This document shows, in pieces, positions 35,985 to 43,388 of a stretch of 64,000 nucleotides of DNA (positions are counted from its first letter, which is position 1; each line of letters begins with the position of its first letter). The notes under the pieces were generated by a model. It made no database searches. It saw nothing but the letters and a program-made list of their open reading frames with translations, and was not told where the DNA came from. The position numbers were made by a program, and so were the translations under genes. This stretch comes from Actinacidiphila alni. Its GTDB lineage: Bacteria > Actinomycetota > Actinomycetes > Streptomycetales > Streptomycetaceae. Where the stretch lies: contig NZ_FONG01000013.1 in NCBI RefSeq assembly GCF_900112845.1, forward strand, positions 1 through 64,000. The letters are read 5' to 3'.

Positions 35985-37063
35985 GCGTCGATCCGGTCAT
36001 GCCCGCGCTTGGCGGGCTCGGTCTGGTCCCCACGCGGGACGGCAGGCAGTCCGTCCGGGACTACACCGCCGACCAGGAAGTGCGCTGGTGCCCCGGTTGC
36101 GGGGACTACGCGGTCCTCGCCGCGGTCCGCCAGTTCCTCCCGACGCTTGGGCTGCGACGGGAGAACATCGTCTTCGTCTCCGGGATCGGCTGCTCCTCCC
36201 GTTTTCCGTATTACCTGAACACCTATGGGATGCACTCCATCCACGGCCGCGCGCCGGCGATCGCCACCGGCATCGCCGTCACCCGGCCCGACCTGAGTGT
36301 GTGGGTCGTGACAGGTGACGGCGACGCGCTGTCCATCGGCGGCAATCATCTGATCCACGCGCTGCGGCGGAATGTGAACCTGAAGATCCTGCTGTTCAAC
36401 AACCGGATCTACGGGCTCACCAAGGGGCAGTACAGCCCGACGTCGGAGGTCGGCAAGATCACCAAGTCGACTCCTGCCGGTTCGCTGGACCTGCCCTTCA
36501 ACCCGGTCTCCTTGGCGTTGGGCGCGGAGGCCGGCTTCGTCGGCCGCGCGCTGGACTCCGACCGCGCGCAGCTGACCGAGGTGCTCGGCGCCGCCGCCGC
36601 GCACCGCGGCTCGGCGCTGGTGGAGATCTACCAGGACTGCCCGGTCTTCAACGACGGCAGCTTCGACGTGCTGCGGCGCCCCGAGGAACGCGAAGAACGG
36701 CTGATCCCGGTCAGGCACGGGGAGCCGATCCGCTTCGGGACACCCGCCGACGACGGCCTCGGGCGCTGGGCGGTAGTGCGCGACGGCTTTACCCTGAAGG
36801 TCGTGGCAGCGGCCGCCACGGACCCGGAGCGGGTGGTCGTCCACGACGCGACGGACCACACTCTGGCCTTCGCCCTGTCCCGGCTCTCCGACCAGGAGCT
36901 GAACCACACCGTCACCGGCGTGCTGCGCGGCTTCCGCCGTGAGACCTACGACGACGCAGTCCGCGCCCAGCTCGACCGCGCGGGGCGCACCACCGGTCCC
37001 GAGGCCCGGCAGGCGCTGCTCACGGGCCACGACAGCTGGACGGTGCGGCCGAACACGGACTGA
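35981..37063 (+). CDS. korB: 2-oxoacid:ferredoxin oxidoreductase, beta subunit
   Basis: A 360-aa thiamine-diphosphate subunit. Cluster cysteines are in RWCPGCGDYAVL, GIGCSSRFPYY and a later QDCPVF. The ThDP/Mg motif is VTGDGDALSIGGNH followed by FNNRIYGLTKGQYSP. It lacks a ferredoxin domain, so an external ferredoxin such as the 7Fe protein at 29671 must accept the electrons. ATG 35981 overlaps the korA stop by 4 bp. Confidence 0.92.
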   Translation: MSVDPVMPALGGLGLVPTRDGRQSVRDYTADQEVRWCPGCGDYAVLAAVRQFLPTLGLRRENIVFVSGIGCSSRFPYYLNTYGMHSIHGRAPAIATGIAVTRPDLSVWVVTGDGDALSIGGNHLIHALRRNVNLKILLFNNRIYGLTKGQYSPTSEVGKITKSTPAGSLDLPFNPVSLALGAEAGFVGRALDSDRAQLTEVLGAAAAHRGSALVEIYQDCPVFNDGSFDVLRRPEEREERLIPVRHGEPIRFGTPADDGLGRWAVVRDGFTLKVVAAAATDPERVVVHDATDHTLAFALSRLSDQELNHTVTGVLRGFRRETYDDAVRAQLDRAGRTTGPEARQALLTGHDSWTVRPNTD

Positions 37064-37131
37064 CGGGCCGTACGCCGGCCCCGCGCGGCCGGTTCGTCCG
37101 AGCGCACTGAACCGAGTGGATCAGAGCCGCC

Positions 37132-37851
37132 TCAGGGGCGGGCCGAGGTGTCCTGGCGTTGCAGCAGCACGGCCACCCGGACATCGCGGATCCGGGAGAG
37201 GTGGTCCCGCATGAGGTCGTGGGCCGCGGTGCGGTCGCGGCCGAGGACGGCGCGGACGATCGCGGCGTGCTCCTTGAGCGTGACGGAGACGATCTCGCGC
37301 TCATTGGTCTGCTGATGCACCGAGTACAGCTGGATGCGGGTGTCGAGAATCGTGAGCAGTTCGCTGATCGTGCCGTTGTGGCCGGCGGCGCGGATCGTGA
37401 CGTGCCACGTACCGCTGACCTGATGGAGTTCTTCGACGTCGGTCAACTCGGAGATGCGCCGCTCCAGCGCCTTGAGGAGTGCCGCGTCCATGGGGGTGTG
37501 CCGCTCCGCGGCCAGGGCCGCGATCTCGCTCTCCAGGGTGATCCGGGCCTCGTAGATGTCGAGCAGTTCCTCGGGGCTGCTGCGACGGACCCGGAAGCCG
37601 CGGGGCAGCCGCTCGAGGAGACCCTCCTGCGCCAGCCGGCCGAGCGCTTCCCGGATCGGCGTCCGCGAGACGGCGAGCCGCGAGGTGAGCTTGGTCTCCA
37701 GGAGCACGTCGTCCGGCGCGAACTCGCCGTTCAAAATCGCGTGCCTGATCTCCGAGTAGGGGTTCTTTCCGGCCGCATCGGCGAGTGGTTCAGCGGCATC
37801 AGTGTGGTCGATGTCTGCTCCGAGGACTCTGGTGCCCATGGCGTTCATCAT
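37132..37851 (-). CDS. GntR-family regulator, FadR/FCD subfamily
   Basis: A 239-aa regulator with winged helix at about residues 30-95 (SEIRHAILNGEFAPDDVLLETKLTSRLAVSRTPIREALGRLAQEGLL region) and an all-helical FCD ligand domain. The FCD metal-site-like positions are visible as D..EARITLE and later His residues. It is divergent from the leader peptide of the organosulfur island, with only 95 bp between the starts and an inverted repeat over the candidate promoter there. It therefore most likely controls that island. It converges on korB. Confidence 0.88.
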   Translation of the reverse strand: MMNAMGTRVLGADIDHTDAAEPLADAAGKNPYSEIRHAILNGEFAPDDVLLETKLTSRLAVSRTPIREALGRLAQEGLLERLPRGFRVRRSSPEELLDIYEARITLESEIAALAAERHTPMDAALLKALERRISELTDVEELHQVSGTWHVTIRAAGHNGTISELLTILDTRIQLYSVHQQTNEREIVSVTLKEHAAIVRAVLGRDRTAAHDLMRDHLSRIRDVRVAVLLQRQDTSARP

Positions 37852-37886
37852 GCCATGAGCGGTCGGGGTGAGTTGGCCGGAAACTC

Positions 37887-37921
37887 TTGCCGTGCATACG
37901 TTGGAGGCCCTAACGTATACG
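37887..37921 (+). promoter_or_regulatory. Candidate promoter and GntR-type operator before the leader peptide
   Basis: TTGCCG (37887-37892) and TAACGT (37911-37916) are 18 bp apart. A perfect inverted repeat ATACGTT (37896-37902) / AACGTAT (37912-37918) overlaps spacer and -10. The right arm also contains the 8-bp palindrome CGTATACG (37914-37921), the GTATAC core often seen for FCD-type GntR proteins. A protein bound here would block transcription of the leader and perhaps gntR. Confidence 0.5.
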
Positions 37922-37946
37922 CATGGTCGGAGTGAAGGAGGTACGC

Positions 37947-38051
37947 ATGAGTGTCGACGCGCAAGCGCCGCGGGCGACCAGCCCGATGCTCACCGTCCGC
38001 CTGACCATCGACCTCATGCGCTCCGCCGACTATTGCTGTAGTCGCGGCTGA
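37947..38051 (+). CDS. Cysteine-containing leader peptide (putative attenuator ORF)
   Basis: A 34-codon ORF with a good ribosome site (GAAGGAG six bases before the ATG). The peptide ends in LTIDLMRSADYCCSRG, so adjacent Cys codons TGC-TGT lie just before the stop. Short actinobacterial leader peptides with a DL.R.(A/S)...C pattern precede sulfur-assimilation genes, and poly-Cys upstream ORFs in mycobacteria regulate in response to cysteine. A hairpin with a T-run follows 64 bases after its stop and a sulfur-type operon starts 360 bases on. Ribosome stalling at the Cys codons when cysteine is short would allow downstream expression (inference). Confidence 0.75.
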   Translation: MSVDAQAPRATSPMLTVRLTIDLMRSADYCCSRG

Positions 38052-38114
38052 CCTTGATCGCCGTCGTGCTCTGAGGCGTCACTGCCCCGAGCCGTACCGC
38101 TGATCGGTCTTCTC

Positions 38115-38158
38115 CCGCCCGCCTCGCTCCGCGGGCGGCACCGTGAAGTGCCCCTTTT
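38115..38158 (+). terminator. Attenuator-like double hairpin with T-run
   Basis: Hairpin 1 is CCGCCCGC (38115-38122) paired with GCGGGCGG (38131-38138). Overlapping hairpin 2 is GGCAC (38137-38141) with GTGCC (38148-38152), followed by CCTTTT (38153-38158). The shared bases 38137-38138 make the two mutually exclusive at the margin, as expected for a switch. The rest of the gap to 38410 (about 250 bp) has no credible gene but contains further GC hairpins, including CCGCCG/CGGCGG shortly before the permease ribosome site. Confidence 0.55.
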
Positions 38159-38409
38159 CTCTGCCTTCCTGCCCGGATGATGCCGACGGACGCGATTCCG
38201 TCGCCACCCGGCAAGCCCCAGGACGCCCGCCGAGCCCCCGTGTACCCGCCCTCGCGGCGGGACGGTGACCGTCGCGTGCTCCCTCCCTCATGCCATGGAG
38301 CCGACGCCTGCCGCATCGGGGCAGCAGGCGGAGATCGCCCGCGCTCGCATCGACTCCCGCACCGACTTCCGCCGCCAACGGCGGCGGGCTGCCTCCCGAG
38401 GAATCAACC

Positions 38410-39396
38410 GTGCCTTCACCCTTCGCCCCTCCCGACGGCGGCGGCATCCGGCCGCGTACACGTCGCGCCCCTGTCCCGCCGCTTTACGTCGCACAGCGAC
38501 TCGCCCAAGGTGTGGTCACCGTCGTCGCCGTCGTGGCCGTGGTCTTCCTGCTCCTTCACCTGACCGGCAATCCGGCCCGCGTGGTCTCGCCGCCGGATGC
38601 GACGCAGGACGAGATCGACCGGATCGCCCACGCCTACGGCTTCGACCAGCCGATCGCGCAGCAGTTCGTGCTGTTCTTCGGCAAAGCGTTCACCGGTCAC
38701 TTCCCCGACTCCGTCACCTACGGCGCCTCGTCACTGGGCGTCGTACGGGACGCGATCGGCCCCACCCTGCTGCTCGCGGGCTCGGCCTTCGTGCTCGGAA
38801 ACCTCATCGGCCTGGTGATCGGCTATCTTTCCGCCGAGGCACGGTGGCGGCCGCTGCGCCGCGTCCCGATCGTGCTGGCGCTGATCGGGCAGGCGGTGCC
38901 CGCCTTCTATCTCGGCCTGCTCGCGGTCCTACTGCTCGCTGTCCGGCTCCACTGGTTCCCGACCGCGGGCTACGGCTCGTTCAGCGCGACGGTACTGCCG
39001 ACCCTCGTGCTCACGGCCAGCATCGTGCCCGGCATCACCCGGATCTACCGGGCCCAGATTCTCGAGGTCCGTGACGACGACCATGTGGTCACCGCTGTCG
39101 CCAAGGGCATCTCCCCGCTTCAGGTGAGACTCCGTCACATCGCCCTGAACGCCCTCGGCCCGGCGGTCGCGCTGATCGGGCTCCAGCTCGGCGGTGTGGT
39201 CGCCGGTGCGGTGACCGTGGAGGTGATCTTCAACTGGCCAGGAATGGGACAGCTGTTGGTCAGTTCGATCAACGGCCGTGACTACGCCGTCGCCCTGACC
39301 GCCGTCCTGTTCATCGCCATCGGCTTCGTCGTCGCCACCGTCCTCGCCGACCTGGCCGCCGCGCTGGTCGATCCCTTCGGCCACCGGAGGCGGTGA
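38410..39396 (+). CDS. Dipeptide/nickel-type ABC transporter permease (DppB-like)
   Basis: A 328-aa permease with six membrane helices and the DppB-type large loop after helix 1 (AHAYGFDQPIAQQFVLFFGKAFTGHFP region). The EAA-type loop is VTAVAKGISPLQVRLRHIALNALGP, and NWPGMGQLLVSSI is typical. I chose GTG 38410, with GAGGA seven bases upstream; a longer frame runs into the leader region and is not convincing. It is the first gene after the leader and attenuator. In this setting the transporter probably imports an organosulfur compound rather than peptides. Confidence 0.85.
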   Translation: MPSPFAPPDGGGIRPRTRRAPVPPLYVAQRLAQGVVTVVAVVAVVFLLLHLTGNPARVVSPPDATQDEIDRIAHAYGFDQPIAQQFVLFFGKAFTGHFPDSVTYGASSLGVVRDAIGPTLLLAGSAFVLGNLIGLVIGYLSAEARWRPLRRVPIVLALIGQAVPAFYLGLLAVLLLAVRLHWFPTAGYGSFSATVLPTLVLTASIVPGITRIYRAQILEVRDDDHVVTAVAKGISPLQVRLRHIALNALGPAVALIGLQLGGVVAGAVTVEVIFNWPGMGQLLVSSINGRDYAVALTAVLFIAIGFVVATVLADLAAALVDPFGHRRR

Positions 39397-39399
39397 CCG

Positions 39400-40278
39400 A
39401 TGACCGAGACCGCCCTCGCCGACGCCGCGCTCGCCGAACGGGAACTGTCGCGCGTTCCCGTCGCGCACCGGACGCCGACCAGGATGCTGCTGATCGCCGG
39501 CCCCTTCGTGATCGTGCTGCTGCTCGCCGTCGTCGCGCCCCTGCTGGCACCGCAGTCCCCGTACGAGCAGCATTTGGACGCCATCTCCCTCCCGCCCGGC
39601 GGCGGGCACCGGCTGGGTACGGACAGCCTCGGCCGCGACGTCCTCAGCCGGGTGCTGTACGGCGGCCGTCCGCCGGCGCTCATCGGAATCGCGGCCGTCG
39701 CGGTGGCCCTGACCGTCGGCGTTCTGCTCGGCCTCATGGCGGGCTACCGCGGCGGCCTGGCCGACGCCGTACTGAGCCGGGTGGCCGACATGCAGCTGTC
39801 GGTGCCCGGAGTCGTCCTCGCGATCTTCATCCTCACCTTCCTCGGCGGCGGGCTGCGCAACGTGGTCGTCGTCATCGCCCTGGAGTCGTGGCCCCTGCAC
39901 TACCGGGTGGTCCGCACCCTGACGATCGGCACTCGCAACCGTGCCTACGTCGAGGCGGCGCGGACCGTAGGGCTGGGCCAACTCACCATCCTCCGGCGGC
40001 ACATCCTGCCCGCAGTCCTGCCGAGCCTGGCCGTCACAGCCACATCCAACTTCGTCATGGCCGTGCTCACCGAGGCGAGCCTGAGCTTCCTCGGCCTCGG
40101 TGTGCAGCCGCCGACACCCGACTGGGGCTTCATGATCAGCGACGGCCGCACGCTCATCGTCTCGGCCTGGTGGATCTCGGTGTTCCCCGGGATCGGACTC
40201 TTCCTGCTGCTGCTCGCCGTCCAGCTCTACGGCGACGGGCTCGCCAAGTCCCTTTCCCTCCAAAGCCTGCGGCGGTGA
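39400..40278 (+). CDS. Dipeptide/nickel-type ABC transporter permease (DppC-like)
   Basis: A 292-aa partner permease. It has the N-terminal DppC segment LAPQSPYEQH, HRLGTDSLGRDVLSRVLYGGR, the EAA loop YVEAARTVGLGQLTILRRHILPAVLPS and the ending LYGDGLAKSL. Only 3 bp separate it from the DppB-like gene. It has six predicted helices and forms the heterodimeric channel with that protein. Confidence 0.9.
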   Translation: MTETALADAALAERELSRVPVAHRTPTRMLLIAGPFVIVLLLAVVAPLLAPQSPYEQHLDAISLPPGGGHRLGTDSLGRDVLSRVLYGGRPPALIGIAAVAVALTVGVLLGLMAGYRGGLADAVLSRVADMQLSVPGVVLAIFILTFLGGGLRNVVVVIALESWPLHYRVVRTLTIGTRNRAYVEAARTVGLGQLTILRRHILPAVLPSLAVTATSNFVMAVLTEASLSFLGLGVQPPTPDWGFMISDGRTLIVSAWWISVFPGIGLFLLLLAVQLYGDGLAKSLSLQSLRR

Positions 40279-40284
40279 ACCGAG

Positions 40285-42024
40285 TTGACCAATGACACGA
40301 TCACGGACAGCGCGCCCGCGGACGACCGCGCCCGCGGCCATAGCGCGACCGACGAGGCCATCGTCGTCCGCGACCTGCGCGTCGATGTCCGCGGCCACTT
40401 CGCCGGCGGGCCCCGCACCGTCCTCCACGACATCTCCTTCACCGTCCGATCGGGTGCGTCCTTCGGGATCGTCGGCGAGTCCGGCTCGGGGAAGACGCTG
40501 ACGACGCGAGCCCTCGCCGGTCTGCTGCCCTCCGCCGCGGCGGTGAGCGGCGGCTCGATCCGGGTCCTCGGCGAGGAGTACGCCAACGCCTCCGCCGACC
40601 GGTGGCGAGAATTGCATCAGCGGTCGGTGGGCGTCGTCTTCCAGAACCCGATGACCTCGCTCAACCCGCGGATGACGGTCTTCGCGCAACTGCGTGAGGC
40701 GCTGCCGTCCGGGCGCTCGCGCGGCAGGACCACCGACGCTCGGCGTGTCCTCGAACTGCTGGACTCTGTCCGGGTCCCGGCCGCCGCCGAGCGGCTGCGC
40801 CAGTACCCCCACGAACTGTCGGGCGGCATCGCACAGCGGGTGGCGATCGCGATGTCGCTCGCCCGGAATCCGTCCATCCTCATTGCCGACGAGCCGACCA
40901 CCGCACTGGACGCGACGACCCAGACGCAAGTGCTCGATCTGCTCGACGAACTGCGGACCTCCAACGCGCTCACCGTCGTACTCGTCTCGCACGACCTGGA
41001 CGTCGTGCGCGACAGGTGCGACCACGTGGCCGTGATGCGGGCGGGCGAGATCGTGGAGAGCGGCACAACGGCCGCCGTCGTGACCGCGCCCACAGCCCCG
41101 TACACCCGGGAACTGCTCGCATCGACGCCCGCCGCGCTCACGAGCCGGCGCGACCGGCACACCGCGGGGCACCGTGACTTCGGCGGCAAGGACACACCGG
41201 TCCTGGAACTGACCGACGTCAGCAAGTCCTTCGGCCGGGCCCGGCGGCGCGGCGACCGGACACAGACGTGGGCGGTGGACGAGGTGTCGCTCGCGGTACG
41301 CCCTGGCGAGATCGTCGGTCTGGTGGGGGAGTCGGGCTCGGGAAAGACGACCACCGCCCGGATCGCCATCGGCCTGGTCGAACCCGACCGGGGTGAGGTC
41401 CGGTACGACGGCGTGCCGGTCCGCGGCGGCGGCCGGGACGCCCGCGCCCAGTGGCGTAACAAGGTCCAGTTCGTCTTCCAGGACAGCTACTCGGCGCTCA
41501 ACCCCCGGTACACGGTGGGTCAGTGCGTCCTCGAGCCGCTGCTCGGCGGCCGGCGGCCGAGCACGGACGACGAACGGGAACGGGCCCGCCGCGTCCTGAC
41601 GGAGGTCGGCCTCGACCCCGACTTCACCGACCGGCGCCCGCACCAGCTCTCCGGTGGCGAGCGGCAGCGCGTCGGCATCGCGCGGGCGCTCGTCAAACAA
41701 CCGCGCCTCATCATCGCCGATGAGCCGGTCTCCGCGCTCGACGTCACCGTCCAGCGGAAGATCCTCGACCTCATCGTCGAGCTGAACCGCAAGAGCGGCA
41801 CGGCGTTCCTGGTGATCTCCCACGACCTGGGCGTCATCGGCTACCTGTGCGACCGCGTCGCGGTCATGCAGGACGGCCGGATCGTCGAGCACGGCCCCGT
41901 GGACGACGTGCTGCGCAATCCCCGGGCCGACTTCACCCGGCAGCTCACCAGCGGCCTGCGTCGGCCGCCGCACGGACCCGAGCCCGATCCCCTTCCCTCC
42001 GCGGCCGTGGACGTCACCTCATGA
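40285..42024 (+). CDS. Fused DppD-DppF-type ABC transporter ATPase
   Basis: A 579-aa fusion of two complete ATPase domains. Domain 1 has VGESGSGKT, QNPMTSLNPRMTV, LSGGIAQRV and ILIADEPTTALD. Domain 2 begins near residue 310 with VGESGSGKTTT, QDSYSALNPRYTV, LSGGERQRV and LIIADEPVSALD. Both catalytic sites look intact, unlike the sugar-type ATPase at 14704. The start is probably TTG 40285, a rare start codon, 7 bp after the DppC stop. Its stop lies near or inside the start region of the monooxygenase gene. Confidence 0.88.
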   Translation: MTNDTITDSAPADDRARGHSATDEAIVVRDLRVDVRGHFAGGPRTVLHDISFTVRSGASFGIVGESGSGKTLTTRALAGLLPSAAAVSGGSIRVLGEEYANASADRWRELHQRSVGVVFQNPMTSLNPRMTVFAQLREALPSGRSRGRTTDARRVLELLDSVRVPAAAERLRQYPHELSGGIAQRVAIAMSLARNPSILIADEPTTALDATTQTQVLDLLDELRTSNALTVVLVSHDLDVVRDRCDHVAVMRAGEIVESGTTAAVVTAPTAPYTRELLASTPAALTSRRDRHTAGHRDFGGKDTPVLELTDVSKSFGRARRRGDRTQTWAVDEVSLAVRPGEIVGLVGESGSGKTTTARIAIGLVEPDRGEVRYDGVPVRGGGRDARAQWRNKVQFVFQDSYSALNPRYTVGQCVLEPLLGGRRPSTDDERERARRVLTEVGLDPDFTDRRPHQLSGGERQRVGIARALVKQPRLIIADEPVSALDVTVQRKILDLIVELNRKSGTAFLVISHDLGVIGYLCDRVAVMQDGRIVEHGPVDDVLRNPRADFTRQLTSGLRRPPHGPEPDPLPSAAVDVTS

Positions 42025-42071
42025 CGAGCGACACCGGCCCCCGTTCCAGGAGATTCCAGGAGCCCCATCCC

Positions 42072-43388
42072 ATGACCCCACCCCGCCGACTGCACCTCGG
42101 CATCAACGTCACAGGCGTCGGAGGACACAACGGCGCCTGGCGACGTCCGACGGTCGATCCGACCTCCTCCTACTCGGTCGAATTCTTCTCGCGGACCGCC
42201 CGGCTCGCCGAGCGCGGACTCTTCGACGCCTTCTTCCTCGCCGACGTCCCCCGGCTGGCCGGCGACTACGCCACCCAGCCGCCGGGACAGAGCTTCGACC
42301 CGGTCACCGTGCTCGGCGCGGTCGCGCGCGACACCGAGCGGATCGGACTGGTCGCCACCGTCTCCACCACCTGGCACCACCCGTACGAACTGGCGCGGGC
42401 GTTCCTGACGCTGGACCGCATCTCGCACGGACGCGCGGGCTGGAACATCGTCACCAACCACACACCCGAGGTCGGGCTGAGCCACGGGCTCGACCGGATG
42501 CCCGAGAAGGCCGAACGGTACGCGCGGGCCGACGAGTTCGTGGACGTCGTACTCCGGCTGTGGCAGACCTGGGCGCCGGACGCCGTGGTCGCGGACAAGG
42601 ACACCGGTGTGTTTGCCGACCCGACGCGGGTCAGGACCGTCGACTTCACCGGCGCGCACTTCGCCGTCCAGGGCGGCTCCACGGTGCCGAGTTCACCGCA
42701 GGGCCACCCCGTACTCGTCCAGGCCGGAGCCTCTCCCGAAGGCATCGAGCTGGCCACCCGCTACGCCGACGCGGTCTTCGCCGCGACCAGCGAGGTGACA
42801 GTGGCCTCGGACTACGCGGCCAAACTGCGCGCCGCGGCCACGCGCGCGGGCCGACGCCGGCCACCGGTGCTCGTACTGCCCGGTGTCGCTCTCGGCCTCG
42901 CCTCGACCGACGCGGAGGCCGTACGGCGACGGGAGGAGCTGGACGCCCTGGGCGACATCACCAAGAAGGTGGCCTTCCTCGCCGGCCGCCTGGGCATCGA
43001 TCCGGAACTGCTGGAACTCGACGAACCCGTGCCGCTGCGCCACGTCGACTTCGAGGCACAGGCCCGGAGCAACTCCGAGGGCTTCCTGCTCTCCACCCTC
43101 GCCGCCGCCCGCTCCGGCCGCACCGTCCGCGAGATCATCGCCGGAGGAGCGGGACACCACTCCCTGATCGGCTCCCCGGAGAGGGTCGCCGACACCTTCG
43201 AGACATGGTTCAAGACCGGCGACATCGACGGGTTCAACCTGATGTTCGACGTCGTGGACGAGGGTCTGCCGCTCTTCGTGGCCGAAGTCGTCCCCCTGCT
43301 CCAGGAACGCGGCCTGTTCAGAACCGAATACGAGGGCACCACCCTCCGCAGCCACCTGGGACTGCGCAACCCGGAGTGGTCCCGATGA
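42072..43388 (+). CDS. FMN-dependent monooxygenase, NtaA/SnaA/DszA family (first copy)
   Basis: A 438-aa LLM-type flavin monooxygenase. Group-A marks are HLGINVTGVGGHNGAWRRP at the start, FFLADVPRLAG, STTWHHPYELAR, SHGRAGWNIVTN and HPVLVQAGASPEGIELA. Related enzymes use FMNH2 and O2 to cleave C-S or C-N bonds (DszA on dibenzothiophene sulfone, NtaA on nitrilotriacetate). FMNH2 would come from the flavin reductase at 53461. ATG 42072 fits the family start; ATG 42021, overlapping the ATPase stop, would add 17 residues. Confidence 0.85.
   Translation: MTPPRRLHLGINVTGVGGHNGAWRRPTVDPTSSYSVEFFSRTARLAERGLFDAFFLADVPRLAGDYATQPPGQSFDPVTVLGAVARDTERIGLVATVSTTWHHPYELARAFLTLDRISHGRAGWNIVTNHTPEVGLSHGLDRMPEKAERYARADEFVDVVLRLWQTWAPDAVVADKDTGVFADPTRVRTVDFTGAHFAVQGGSTVPSSPQGHPVLVQAGASPEGIELATRYADAVFAATSEVTVASDYAAKLRAAATRAGRRRPPVLVLPGVALGLASTDAEAVRRREELDALGDITKKVAFLAGRLGIDPELLELDEPVPLRHVDFEAQARSNSEGFLLSTLAAARSGRTVREIIAGGAGHHSLIGSPERVADTFETWFKTGDIDGFNLMFDVVDEGLPLFVAEVVPLLQERGLFRTEYEGTTLRSHLGLRNPEWSR

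Noticed and set aside
12606..37063. Interpretation of the P450 island as a secondary-metabolite gene cluster
   Set aside because: No synthase, synthetase, cyclase of terpene type or tailoring glycosyltransferase is present. Importer, kinase and dehydrogenases indicate catabolism.
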